A stretch of DNA of 14,202 nucleotides from Halobacteria archaeon (GTDB taxonomy: Archaea > Halobacteriota > Methanoliparia > Methanoliparales > Methanoliparaceae): the NCBI GenBank assembly GCA_013329575.1, contig DUJX01000021.1, positions 1-14,202 on the forward strand, read 5' to 3'. A model generated the notes under the pieces. It did no database searches. It was not told the DNA's origin and saw nothing but the letters and a program-made list of their open reading frames with translations. Numbering within the stretch: position 1 is the stretch's first letter; every line of letters begins with the position of its first letter. A program made the translations under genes and the position numbers. Below are positions 7,166-14,002 of this stretch, piece after piece.

Positions 7166-7171
7166 AAAAAA
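7166..7171 (-). terminator. T6 run after phosphomevalonate dehydratase
   Basis: On the minus strand TTATTTTTTAAAAAAAAG lies about 25 bases after the stop of the upstream gene, a plausible archaeal oligo-T terminator. If used, NOG1 has its own promoter in the rest of the 147-base gap. Confidence 0.3.
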
Positions 7172-7193
7172 TAAGTTTATCCTACGCTAATAT

Positions 7194-8417
7194 TTATACT
7201 ACTAAAGACTCATTGATACACTCTTCTGTAGTCCCTATCTTTGTCGGTATATTATTCATTGTAGGCATATAGTTGTATGCTTTACCAGAATTGACCATAG
7301 CGCAAGAATATCCTCTTAAAGGACTGACCACGGGGCAGGTATCACATATAACCCGCGCACCGCTAGCCTCTATATCTTTTATTAAGTCTTTATGACTGTC
7401 TTTGATATACCGAGATGTACATATCATAAAATCTTTTTTTACTTTTTTGTTCTTTAATAATGAATTGATTCTCTTTAATTCAGATACAGAACAGTGTGGG
7501 CATCCGATAACTACCAAATCTGCATCTTTATGCTTTTTTTCAGTATACACTTCATCTATATCCTTCTTCGTTATCTCTATCTCCTCATCAAATTTTAAAT
7601 CATCTAGATATCTCTGATCTGCTCTTCTAAATTTTATATCACCGTTTAAAATATTATTCTGCTCTCGGCTGGATGATCTATTATAGCCATAATAGAATAG
7701 TGCAACAGATCCGGATGACGCCAACCCAGCACCCAAATGTTTTAATTCATCATCCAAAGGAGTTGACGATAGAAAAAAATACGGTATCTTGCCTTTTATT
7801 AAACTACCAGTCAAAAAACCAAGAATACCATAATCTGAGTCCTGAATCTTGTCATTAATATTGATTGAAATATTTGGTATTCTGTTCTCACTCAATAAAT
7901 AACCGTAATTTGGGGTCTTTCCTATAATTGCAGATGCTAAAGCACTTATTCCGCTCTCTCTATTTGTTTTAGCTTTTAATACCGAGTTAGCGTAAACTAT
8001 AGCCGATGATTCCGCCCAAGAAAGATTTTCTCCCTGTTTTATATCTTTTAGGTAATATGGTGTACAGGTACAAACATCGGATATCCCCATCTTTTTGTAC
8101 GCAGATAACACCTCCATCTGTTTTTCAACAAATTTTGGATCTATATTCATCCACTGCCATTGTATCCGATCAAGACCAATCGGGTTTAAAGTGGTATCAA
8201 CGACTACCTTTGCGTCTATAGAGAGATCTTTTAAGAATTCTAATCCCGCATCTCCAAGATTTTTATAAGATGCGCCTGAAACATGAGCATTATCAATTTT
8301 TATTAATTTATCCGCTTTGTATATCTCACCTATAGCCATCAAGATCTCCATCGCTTTTTTTTTGCCCCAACCCGCCTCTCCATCAAGTATTTTTTCCTCG
8401 TCTTTTGTTAGATACAT
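7194..8417 (-). CDS. Phosphomevalonate dehydratase large subunit (aconitase X, DUF521)
   Basis: This 407-residue iron-sulfur hydro-lyase subunit works in the archaeal mevalonate pathway, converting 5-phosphomevalonate to trans-anhydromevalonate 5-phosphate on the way to isopentenyl diphosphate. The N-terminus MYLTKDEEKILDGEAGWGKK is characteristic, as are HVSGASYKNLGDAGLEFL (45-62), CTCTPYYL (116-123), GCPHC (305-309) and CDTCPVVSPL (358-367). C116, C306 and C361 are candidate [4Fe-4S] or active-site cysteines of the family. Length is normal for a stand-alone large subunit. The start is supported by AAGGTC a few bases upstream and a TATA-like stretch near 8442-8457. The small subunit (DUF126), needed for activity in studied archaea, is not in this window. 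GGGP synthase, a later enzyme in the same lipid route, lies 435 bases upstream on the same strand. Confidence 0.9.
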   Translation of the reverse strand: MYLTKDEEKILDGEAGWGKKKAMEILMAIGEIYKADKLIKIDNAHVSGASYKNLGDAGLEFLKDLSIDAKVVVDTTLNPIGLDRIQWQWMNIDPKFVEKQMEVLSAYKKMGISDVCTCTPYYLKDIKQGENLSWAESSAIVYANSVLKAKTNRESGISALASAIIGKTPNYGYLLSENRIPNISININDKIQDSDYGILGFLTGSLIKGKIPYFFLSSTPLDDELKHLGAGLASSGSVALFYYGYNRSSSREQNNILNGDIKFRRADQRYLDDLKFDEEIEITKKDIDEVYTEKKHKDADLVVIGCPHCSVSELKRINSLLKNKKVKKDFMICTSRYIKDSHKDLIKDIEASGARVICDTCPVVSPLRGYSCAMVNSGKAYNYMPTMNNIPTKIGTTEECINESLVV

Positions 8418-8468
8418 AATTATGACCTTTATTTTACTATCTTTTAAAACTTTAAAGTAATTATTTAT

Positions 8469-8495
8469 TTTGAATATTACTTTGAATATTTCAAA
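8469..8495. repeat. Direct repeat TTTGAATATT x2 overlapping palindrome
   Basis: TTTGAATATT occurs at 8469-8478 and 8481-8490. The second copy extends into the palindrome TTTGAA-TAT-TTCAAA (8481-8495), followed by an A10T6 tract. It lies 50-80 bases upstream of the phosphomevalonate dehydratase start and just upstream of its TATA-like stretch, so it could be an activator site. This is inference only. Confidence 0.4.
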
Positions 8496-8610
8496 TTTCG
8501 AAAAAAAAAATTTTTTATGTACTACTATCCTACAAGATGGTAAGCAGGATTACTATCAGTAAACTTAATATATCATATCATTATATCCAGTACTACAATA
8601 ATCGAGACGA

Positions 8611-8618
8611 TTTTAAAT
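8611..8618 (+). promoter_or_regulatory. Possible TATA box of tRNA-Cys
   Basis: TTTTAAAT lies about 68 bases upstream of the mature tRNA 5' end. This would give a 5' leader of about 40 bases to be removed by RNase P. Confidence 0.35.
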
Positions 8619-8638
8619 ACCGATCAAACTATCACGTA

Positions 8639-8683
8639 ATAGATCTATTATAGATCTATCCGAGATGATGCCAAAGATCTTTG
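8639..8683. repeat. Three AGATCT-centred palindromes before tRNA-Cys
   Basis: ATAGATCTAT occurs at 8639-8648 and again at 8650-8659 (11-base spacing). CAAAGATCTTTG at 8672-8683 runs up to the first base of the tRNA. All are perfect palindromes. They would lie in the tRNA precursor leader or cover its start site. Confidence 0.6.
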
Positions 8684-8753
8684 CCAGGGTGGCAGAGCGG
8701 CTATGCAATCGGCTGCAGACCGATGTACCTCGGTTCAAATCCGGGCCCTGGCT
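8683..8753 (+). tRNA. tRNA-Cys (anticodon GCA)
   Basis: All arms fold: acceptor GCCAGGG (8683-8689) with CCCTGGC (8746-8752), D stem GCA/TGC, anticodon stem ATCGG/CCGAT, a 7-base loop CTGCAGA giving GCA at 8715-8717, a 4-base variable loop, and T arm CTCGG-TTCAAAT-CCGGG with one T-G pair. The discriminator at 8753 is T (U73), the known identity base for cysteine tRNA. CCA is not encoded, as is usual in many archaea. No intron is present. Confidence 0.97.
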
Positions 8754-8813
8754 TTAAAAATATTAAAAATATGTGTTTTCTATATTTCTATACTATGATC
8801 TATCTCTTAGATT

Positions 8814-8834
8814 AAAATTGTATCTTGCAATTTT
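8814..8834. terminator. Hairpin terminator between tRNA-Cys and GGGP synthase
   Basis: AAAATTG (8814-8820) and CAATTTT (8828-8834) form a 7-base stem around a 7-base loop. On the plus strand it is followed by T-rich DNA, and on the minus strand its arm ends in TTTT. It lies in the convergent gap, so it could serve both directions. Confidence 0.45.
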
Positions 8835-8852
8835 TATTTTTTTATTTTATAT

Positions 8853-9545
8853 TTAAATCGTGCTTAGATAAGCGTCTAAATCTTCATAGACAACGTTTCC
8901 AACGACTATTGTTGCATATTTTCTCATCTCGTCCGCTCTCTCTTTGCTGTTTATACCACCACCGTAAAATAACTGTGCATCTTTTATCGATTCTTTAACT
9001 GCTTTTACTACTTCTTTATCGCCGTATCTACCACTATATTCGATATAAATAATCGGAAATTTAAAGAATCGTTCAGCGAGTATAGAATACGCGACTACAT
9101 CATTAATATCAAGATCATATATCGCTTTTGTCAATTTGCATACGGAAGAATCCTGATTTAAGATGATATATGCCTCGGGTATTATCTTCTCCCATTGCAT
9201 TCTTGATTTTTGATCTCTGATCCAATCTTTATGATAACTACATATCCATCTCGCATCCATCGAATTTAAGACGGACGGAACAAAAATATATTCGACATCA
9301 TCGAGGATACACTCTGGTGATGACGGTTCCTGTATCTTTGGTATATCATAATCTTTAATCATATTATATAATCTGTATGAGTTCTCTTTATTAACTCCGA
9401 GCGTACCAGAGACCATAATGGCGTCTGTTCCACTGTTTACCACGGTCTTTATGATCTTCTCGGTGTTTTTTTTATCGGGATCGAGTTTTGTTATGTGCTT
9501 CCAACTTGTCCATGCTCTGTCTGTCTCGTGATATGTCAAACTCAT
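8853..9545 (-). CDS. Geranylgeranylglyceryl phosphate synthase (group I, PcrB-like)
   Basis: This 230-residue TIM-barrel prenyltransferase joins geranylgeranyl diphosphate to sn-glycerol-1-phosphate, the first committed step of archaeal ether lipids. Visible motifs, numbered from the chosen ATG, are WKHITKLDPD (15-24, Mg/phosphate region), VSGT (45-48), FVPSVLNS (88-95), IEYSGRYGD (168-176) and LFYGGGINS (192-200, phosphate binding). A tryptophan in HKDW (W108) seems to align with the residue that limits chain length in the Archaeoglobus enzyme. A TTG at 9563 would extend the protein by 6 residues, but ATG 9545 has GGAGAG at good spacing. Even this start overlaps the 3' end of the upstream CBS-domain gene by 74 bases, and no later start fits the conserved N-terminus. 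The pair is probably co-transcribed. Confidence 0.93.
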   Translation of the reverse strand: MSLTYHETDRAWTSWKHITKLDPDKKNTEKIIKTVVNSGTDAIMVSGTLGVNKENSYRLYNMIKDYDIPKIQEPSSPECILDDVEYIFVPSVLNSMDARWICSYHKDWIRDQKSRMQWEKIIPEAYIILNQDSSVCKLTKAIYDLDINDVVAYSILAERFFKFPIIYIEYSGRYGDKEVVKAVKESIKDAQLFYGGGINSKERADEMRKYATIVVGNVVYEDLDAYLSTI

Positions 9546-10509
9546 CTTGTATCTCTCCAACAATCTCTTCCAATATATCTTCTGTTGTTAATACACCTAC
9601 TACTTCTCTATTACTACTTACAACAATCGCTATCTGTGTTCCGCCTCTTAAATATGTAAGAATCTCCGAGGCTTTTCTTCTTTCGGACACATAGTAGGGT
9701 TTTCTCATTATGTCTTTTAAGGATATATCTTTTTTTGCATATAGATAAGGCAGCAAGTCTTTTGCATGTATAACTCCTACTATATTATTAATGTTATTTT
9801 CATAAAGCGGTATCCTCGAATGTCCCGATTCAATGATACATTTTAATACTTTTTCTATCGGAGATGATACATCTACGCTTACTATCCTCTCTTTCGGTGT
9901 CATCACATCTTTAGCCATAAAATCTGCAAACTTAAAGGCCTTGTCTATAATATCTTTCTCTACATCTTCTATTGCTCCTTCCTCCTTGCCAATATTTATC
10001 CACTCTTTTAACTCTTCTTCGGAGATAGCAGACTCTTCCTCGAAATTACTTACTTTAAATATGCCGTGCGATAGTAATGAGAAACAGTATGTAATTGGAG
10101 TTAAAATTAATTTTATAACATATAAATACCGAGATACGGCCAATGCAACTCTTTCGCTGTTTTTAGTTGCAAAAAATTTTGGTACCACCTCACCAAATAT
10201 TAAAAGCAATAATACAACGACACCTGTGGCAATACCAACACCTTTACTTCCAAATATCTTTATAGCCAGAGATGTAGCGATAGCAGACGCTGCGACATTT
10301 ACCAGATTGTTACCTATTAGTATTGTTATTATTGTGTTGTCTTCAGCGTCTTTAAGCTTTTTTAGCGATTTTGATCCAGGAACCTTAGATTCTACCAGAT
10401 TTCTTACCCTTGCCTCGCTTATAGATAAAATGGCTGCCTCTGATGATGAAAAAAAGCCTGACAAAAAGAGCAGAATTGGAAAAAGGATAACTTCAAATGA
10501 TACATTCAT
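9472..10509 (-). CDS. CNNM/CorC-type membrane protein (DUF21 plus two CBS domains), short form
   Basis: This 345-residue integral membrane protein is of the hemolysin C/CNNM family, whose members are linked to Mg2+ or other divalent cation export. The DUF21 domain covers about 1-155, with hydrophobic segments near 5-25, 60-85, 90-112 and 125-150. SGFFSSSEAAILSI is the conserved first-helix motif, and GEVVPK (106-111) is the family hallmark. An acidic linker (EEELKEWINIGKEEGAIEDVE) leads to a CBS pair (about 203-322) with MTPKERIV, SRIPLYE and VGVLTTEDILEEIVGEI. The protein stops shortly after this; the C-terminal CorC/HlyC domain found in many bacterial relatives is missing. The ATG at 10509 has GGAGAT about 11 bases upstream. 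The last 74 bases are shared with the start of GGGP synthase. Which ion it moves is unknown. Confidence 0.88.
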   Translation of the reverse strand: MNVSFEVILFPILLFLSGFFSSSEAAILSISEARVRNLVESKVPGSKSLKKLKDAEDNTIITILIGNNLVNVAASAIATSLAIKIFGSKGVGIATGVVVLLLLIFGEVVPKFFATKNSERVALAVSRYLYVIKLILTPITYCFSLLSHGIFKVSNFEEESAISEEELKEWINIGKEEGAIEDVEKDIIDKAFKFADFMAKDVMTPKERIVSVDVSSPIEKVLKCIIESGHSRIPLYENNINNIVGVIHAKDLLPYLYAKKDISLKDIMRKPYYVSERRKASEILTYLRGGTQIAIVVSSNREVVGVLTTEDILEEIVGEIQDEFDISRDRQSMDKLEAHNKTRSR

Positions 10510-10768
10510 TCAACAAGTATCTCCAAGATATTTTTATCGATTTTATTGTTTATCTTATTAATTTTTATCTAATAAAAGTTTTTATTTTTATTATATAACC
10601 TTTTTCATTATTTGTATATAGAATATATAAATTTGAAAAATAGTTCTTATCTTTGTATCTATACACTTTTTAAGAAAAGTTTTTATTAGAAAGATCCAAA
10701 TTAAACTTAACCACTCCCGATTTTTAAGAATTTTTAAAACAAGATCACACGATCAAAAGTGATGATAT
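10510..10768. promoter_or_regulatory. Divergent promoter region between CNNM gene and cobalamin operon
   Basis: This is very AT-rich with no ORF of note. For the cobalamin operon, a TATA-like TTTTTAAA lies at 10732-10739 and GTGAT at 10759-10763, 5 bases before the ATG, can pair with the 16S anti-Shine-Dalgarno. ATCAC at 10744-10748 could pair with that GTGAT and mask it. A 13-base direct repeat, AAAAGTTTTTATT, lies near 10575 and 10675. The palindrome TTTTAT-CTA-ATAAAA is at 10563-10577. I see no cobalamin riboswitch fold. Confidence 0.4.
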
Positions 10769-11749
10769 ATGTATGATGATATAGAAGACCTAAAAGTAGA
10801 ACTTTTAAATGAAAAGGATGCAGATGAGATTGTTTATGTTTATAAATCCGTCTGGAGCACTGCTGAACGATATCCTCTCGAATGGAGAATGTATAGACAA
10901 TATACGAGAGAACAGGTTTTATCAGACATGAGAGAGGGTTACTATTACTTTGGTGTAAGAAAAGATGGTAAGTTAATCGGTTGTTATAAGGCTATTATTA
11001 CCGAAAAAGGTTGTTTTGGAGAACAGCAGGCTGTTTTGCCCGAATATAGAAATACTGGTGCAGCCCAAGCGATGTATGAACAGTTTATAAATTTTGCAAA
11101 GGAGAAAGGCTGTAAGAGAAATTATGTAAATGTGCTTGCCAACGATCCTGTCTGCGACAGAATTTTAAAAAAATATGACTTTGAGCGATGGGGCGAACCG
11201 TACGAACAGACCAAAGGAATGCTTGTACAGATGTACGAACGGAAGGTTAATAAGAAAGAGACAAAAGACGAGATCATCGGAATATTGATCAATAAGTTCG
11301 ATCCTATTCCTAATGAAGTATTCGTTGATATCGGATGCGGCAGCGGAAAGGTCTCTTTGTCTATGTCTAAATATTTTAACAAGGTTTATTCGGTAGATTT
11401 GGATAAGACCGCGATAAAAGATCTGGATAAAATCAAGACGGATAATATGGAGCTATTGTGTATGGACGGGATAAAGTTTCTTGAAGAGTATGATTATGAT
11501 AAGGTCTTTGTTGGCGGGACTAAAAATTATGAGAAGATGATCGATGCAGCGGCAGATAAAGCAAAGAAGATTATTTTTAATGTTGCCCGTCTCGGTGTTG
11601 CATCGAGAATAGTCGATAAGATGAACGAGAAAGGAGTATTTGATGAGATTCTCATGATAAACATCTCAAAGAGTTATTCTTTGGTTGAAGATATAGCATT
11701 TCACCCGATAAATCCGATATTTATGATAATAGGGTCAAAAAAATGTTGA
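10769..11749 (+). CDS. cbiT: GNAT acetyltransferase domain fused to CbiT (cobalt-precorrin C15-methyltransferase)
   Basis: This 326-residue protein has two domains. Residues 8-158 form a GNAT fold: core strands around YYYFGVRKDGKLIGCYKAII, then the acetyl-CoA loop LPEYRNTGAAQAM (90-102; R94-x-x-G97-x-A99) and a late ANDPVCDRILKKYDFERWG helix/strand typical of GNATs. Residues 163-326 are a complete CbiT: the entry ETKDEIIGILINKF, the SAM-binding VDIGCGSGKVSLS (186-198), VYSVDLD, VFVGGTKNYEKM (246-257) and IIFNVARL (268-275). CbiT methylates C15 and decarboxylates the C12 acetate of cobalt-precorrin. CbiT is usually alone or fused to CbiE, so the GNAT fusion is unusual. Its stop overlaps the cbiL start by 7 bases, so it leads a B12 operon. 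Target of the acetyltransferase unknown. Confidence 0.88.
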   Translation: MYDDIEDLKVELLNEKDADEIVYVYKSVWSTAERYPLEWRMYRQYTREQVLSDMREGYYYFGVRKDGKLIGCYKAIITEKGCFGEQQAVLPEYRNTGAAQAMYEQFINFAKEKGCKRNYVNVLANDPVCDRILKKYDFERWGEPYEQTKGMLVQMYERKVNKKETKDEIIGILINKFDPIPNEVFVDIGCGSGKVSLSMSKYFNKVYSVDLDKTAIKDLDKIKTDNMELLCMDGIKFLEEYDYDKVFVGGTKNYEKMIDAAADKAKKIIFNVARLGVASRIVDKMNEKGVFDEILMINISKSYSLVEDIAFHPINPIFMIIGSKKC

Positions 11750-12369
11750 TAGGGGTTGGATTAGGACCAGGAGATCCCGGGTTACTCACATTAAAAGCGG
11801 TAAACGTCTTAAAGAACTCGGATGAGGTAATCGCTCCTGGCAGATTGGCATATAATATTGTCCGCCGATACTGTAATCCCAGATTGGTAGACATCCCCAT
11901 GAACAATAAGGCGGATGAAGTAATCTCTTCTTTGGCAGAAGAGTTTTGTAGAAGATGTAAGAGCGAAGATATCGTGTTTGCTGCCATCGGAGATATCATG
12001 GTCTATTCAACATTCCAGCATATAGTAGAAGAGATTAAAGAGATCGATAGCAGTATAAAGATAATAACAATCCCCGGGATATCTATATTTACATCGATAT
12101 TTTCAAAGATTGACACGTTCGTAGATCAACCGATGCTTATCACCACGCAAAAAAAGATATCCGAAGATTATGCTGGAGGATCTGGCGAAAAAGTCATCGT
12201 TGTCTTGAAAGTAAAGAAACCTTGGGATATAATCGATGATTTAAAAAAATATGGGTATAACGATTTTGTTCTTGTAAAAAGAGCCTATATGGACGACGAA
12301 GAGATTCTATATAACCGTGATATACCAAAGGAGAGTGATTATTTTACTACGCTCGTAGGATTTAGATAG
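11743..12369 (+). CDS. cbiL: Cobalt-factor II C20-methyltransferase CbiL
   Basis: This 208-residue SAM-dependent tetrapyrrole methylase converts cobalt-factor II to cobalt-factor III in the anaerobic (early cobalt insertion) B12 pathway. Conserved segments are GVGLGPGDPGLLTLKAVNVL (4-23), APGR (31-34, typical of CbiL rather than CbiF/CbiH), AAIGDIMVYSTFQ (80-92) and TIPGISIFTSI (109-119). GDI replaces the usual GDP before MVYSTF. The protein is somewhat short for the family but carries both halves. The ATG overlaps the end of cbiT (ATGTTGA), which supports coupled translation and fixes the start. Confidence 0.92.
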   Translation: MLIGVGLGPGDPGLLTLKAVNVLKNSDEVIAPGRLAYNIVRRYCNPRLVDIPMNNKADEVISSLAEEFCRRCKSEDIVFAAIGDIMVYSTFQHIVEEIKEIDSSIKIITIPGISIFTSIFSKIDTFVDQPMLITTQKKISEDYAGGSGEKVIVVLKVKKPWDIIDDLKKYGYNDFVLVKRAYMDDEEILYNRDIPKESDYFTTLVGFR

Positions 12370-12390
12370 ACGGATACGAGATAAATAGGT

Positions 12391-13137
12391 ATGATGATAA
12401 ATATGAATAGAATGAAAAAAATTTTTTTTGTTGGGGCGGGACCTGGAGATCCTGAATTGTTTACGTTAAAAGCAATAAACGTCTTAAAGACTGCTGATTT
12501 GATTATATACCCCGGTTCTATCATTGGTAAAGATGTCATCTCCGAGTTTGGTGGGGAGAAGATAGATAGTTATAACAAATCTTTAGAAGAGATTGTAGAT
12601 ATAATGTCGCAGGCTGTTGACGAGGGCAAGACTGTTGTCCGGCTACAATCTGGAGATCCGTCTATCTATGGCGCATTAGATGAGCAGATGATAGAATTAA
12701 ACAAAAGAGGTATAGACATAGAGATAATACCCGGTGTCTCATCCGTATTTGCATCATCGGCTGCGCTTAAAAAGGAACTCACTATTCCAGGAATATCCCA
12801 GGCCGTTGTTATTACCAGACCGGCTGGAAAGACTCTCGATAAAGATATCATAGAAGAACTTGCCCGGCTTCCTGTTACTTTGGTTATCCTTCTAGGTACG
12901 GACAGATTAGAAGATGTGATCGATAAAATTAGGAAGAGCCGTGGTATCGTGCCTGTATCCATCGTCTATCATGCATCGAGGGCTGACCAAACGATAGTAG
13001 AAGGAGATACGGAAGATATAATAGATAAAGTAAAGTCTGTAGGTATAAGACGAACCGCTGTCATAATAGTATGGCCGGAAGGGGATAAAAAAAGATCCGT
13101 GCTTTATGGAGGGAATGTAGAAGAGAATGAAGATTAA
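12391..13137 (+). CDS. cbiF: Cobalt-precorrin-4 C11-methyltransferase CbiF
   Basis: This 248-residue tetrapyrrole methylase forms cobalt-precorrin-5A. Motifs are FFVGAGPGDPELFTLKAINV (12-31), IIYPGS (38-43), VVRLQSGDPSIYGALDEQM (82-100), IIPGVSSVFASSAALKKEL (112-130) and the CbiF-type LTIPGISQAVVITRPAG (130-146). The start is uncertain: in-frame ATGs lie at 12391, 12394, 12403 and 12412. The last gives MKKIFFVGAGPGDP, the usual family N-terminus, but none has an ideal ribosome site (AGGT at 12387-12390). An A7T8 run follows codon 8. It lies 21 bases after cbiL and overlaps the DUF89 gene by 11 bases. Confidence 0.93.
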   Translation: MMINMNRMKKIFFVGAGPGDPELFTLKAINVLKTADLIIYPGSIIGKDVISEFGGEKIDSYNKSLEEIVDIMSQAVDEGKTVVRLQSGDPSIYGALDEQMIELNKRGIDIEIIPGVSSVFASSAALKKELTIPGISQAVVITRPAGKTLDKDIIEELARLPVTLVILLGTDRLEDVIDKIRKSRGIVPVSIVYHASRADQTIVEGDTEDIIDKVKSVGIRRTAVIIVWPEGDKKRSVLYGGNVEENED

Positions 13138-14002
13138 ATCTGAATGTATCCCTTGTATGATAAACAGGTCCAAATTTGAATGTGATTTGGCGTTTAAAGA
13201 CGATGAAGATGGAAAGATCGGCACGTTGGCCGAAGTATTACGATTTTTAGGATCACATTGCGAAGAAGATCTTTCGCCTGCATTCTTTGGCACTTATAGA
13301 GACAGGATTGTTAAATGGAGGACGAATAATAAGGATTATTATTATACATTAAAGAAAGAGGCAAACGAGTCGGCTAAAAAGATACTACCGTTGGCCGATA
13401 AATTATATGAGGAGAGTAATAACAAATTTGAGGCGCTTATGAGGATTGCTGCTGCGGCCAATTCCGTGGAGTATGGCATCAAGGATCATACTTTTTCCAA
13501 CAAACAGTTTGAGGAAGAATTCTATAAGGTCTTTAACGAGAATTTGATCGGAAATTTAGATAAGGTAGAAGAGGCGATTAGAACTAACGATAAGATATTA
13601 TATCTTCTGGATAATTCTGGCGAGATTGTATTTGATAAATTTGTCATAGATAAATTAGAAGAGATGGAAAAAGAAGTCGTATTATCGCCAAAAGATTCTC
13701 CTGTCCTCAATGATGCCACCGTCGACGATGTAGAAGAGCTGGGATTTACTTGTCGAATTGTCCCGTCTGGGCATGCGGTGGGTGTCTTGCTGGACGAGGC
13801 AAACGAGGATTTTTTGGAATATTTTTGGAATCCGGATTATCTTATAATCGCAAAAGGTATGGGCAATTACGAGACCATATCATCATTTGAATATAAATTT
13901 ATAGAAAGGTTAATATACATCCTAAGAGTAAAATGTTATTCAGTTGCTAATAATAATAATGTTCCTAAAGGTTCATTGATCACTAGACTTGTCATCGAAT
14001 GA
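13127..14002 (+). CDS. DUF89/ARMT1-like metal-dependent phosphatase
   Basis: This 291-residue protein is of the archaeal DUF89 branch, whose studied relatives are metal-dependent phosphatases (damage-control type) on sugar phosphates or phosphorylated cofactors. The N-terminal CIPC (C7, C10) motif marks the archaeal, AF1104-like subfamily. The metal site is LLDNSGEIVFD (160-170; D162, N163), with SPKDSPVLNDAT (187-198) and AKGMGNYE (242-249), all in the expected order. It overlaps cbiF by 11 bases and thiL by 4, so it is embedded in the B12/thiamine operon. GGAGGG at 13108-13113 is 13 bases before the ATG, a little far. Its substrate is unknown; removal of a phosphorylated side product of cofactor synthesis is an inference. 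Confidence 0.87.
   Translation: MKIKSECIPCMINRSKFECDLAFKDDEDGKIGTLAEVLRFLGSHCEEDLSPAFFGTYRDRIVKWRTNNKDYYYTLKKEANESAKKILPLADKLYEESNNKFEALMRIAAAANSVEYGIKDHTFSNKQFEEEFYKVFNENLIGNLDKVEEAIRTNDKILYLLDNSGEIVFDKFVIDKLEEMEKEVVLSPKDSPVLNDATVDDVEELGFTCRIVPSGHAVGVLLDEANEDFLEYFWNPDYLIIAKGMGNYETISSFEYKFIERLIYILRVKCYSVANNNNVPKGSLITRLVIE

Noticed and set aside
9833..10561. A 242-codon open frame on the plus strand opposite the CBS-domain gene
   Set aside because: Its translation is Ser/Thr/Ile-rich with no recognisable motif, and the minus strand carries clear DUF21 and CBS motifs across the same DNA. It is an antisense shadow.
10759..10765. GTGATGA resembling a C box of a C/D guide RNA
   Set aside because: No D box at a suitable distance was found; the next CTGA is about 100 bases away inside the coding region. 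It is better explained as the ribosome site of the cbiT fusion gene.
12907..13293. A 128-codon minus-strand frame across the end of cbiF and start of the DUF89 gene
   Set aside because: Tyr/Ser-rich translation without motifs, opposite two well-supported overlapping genes.
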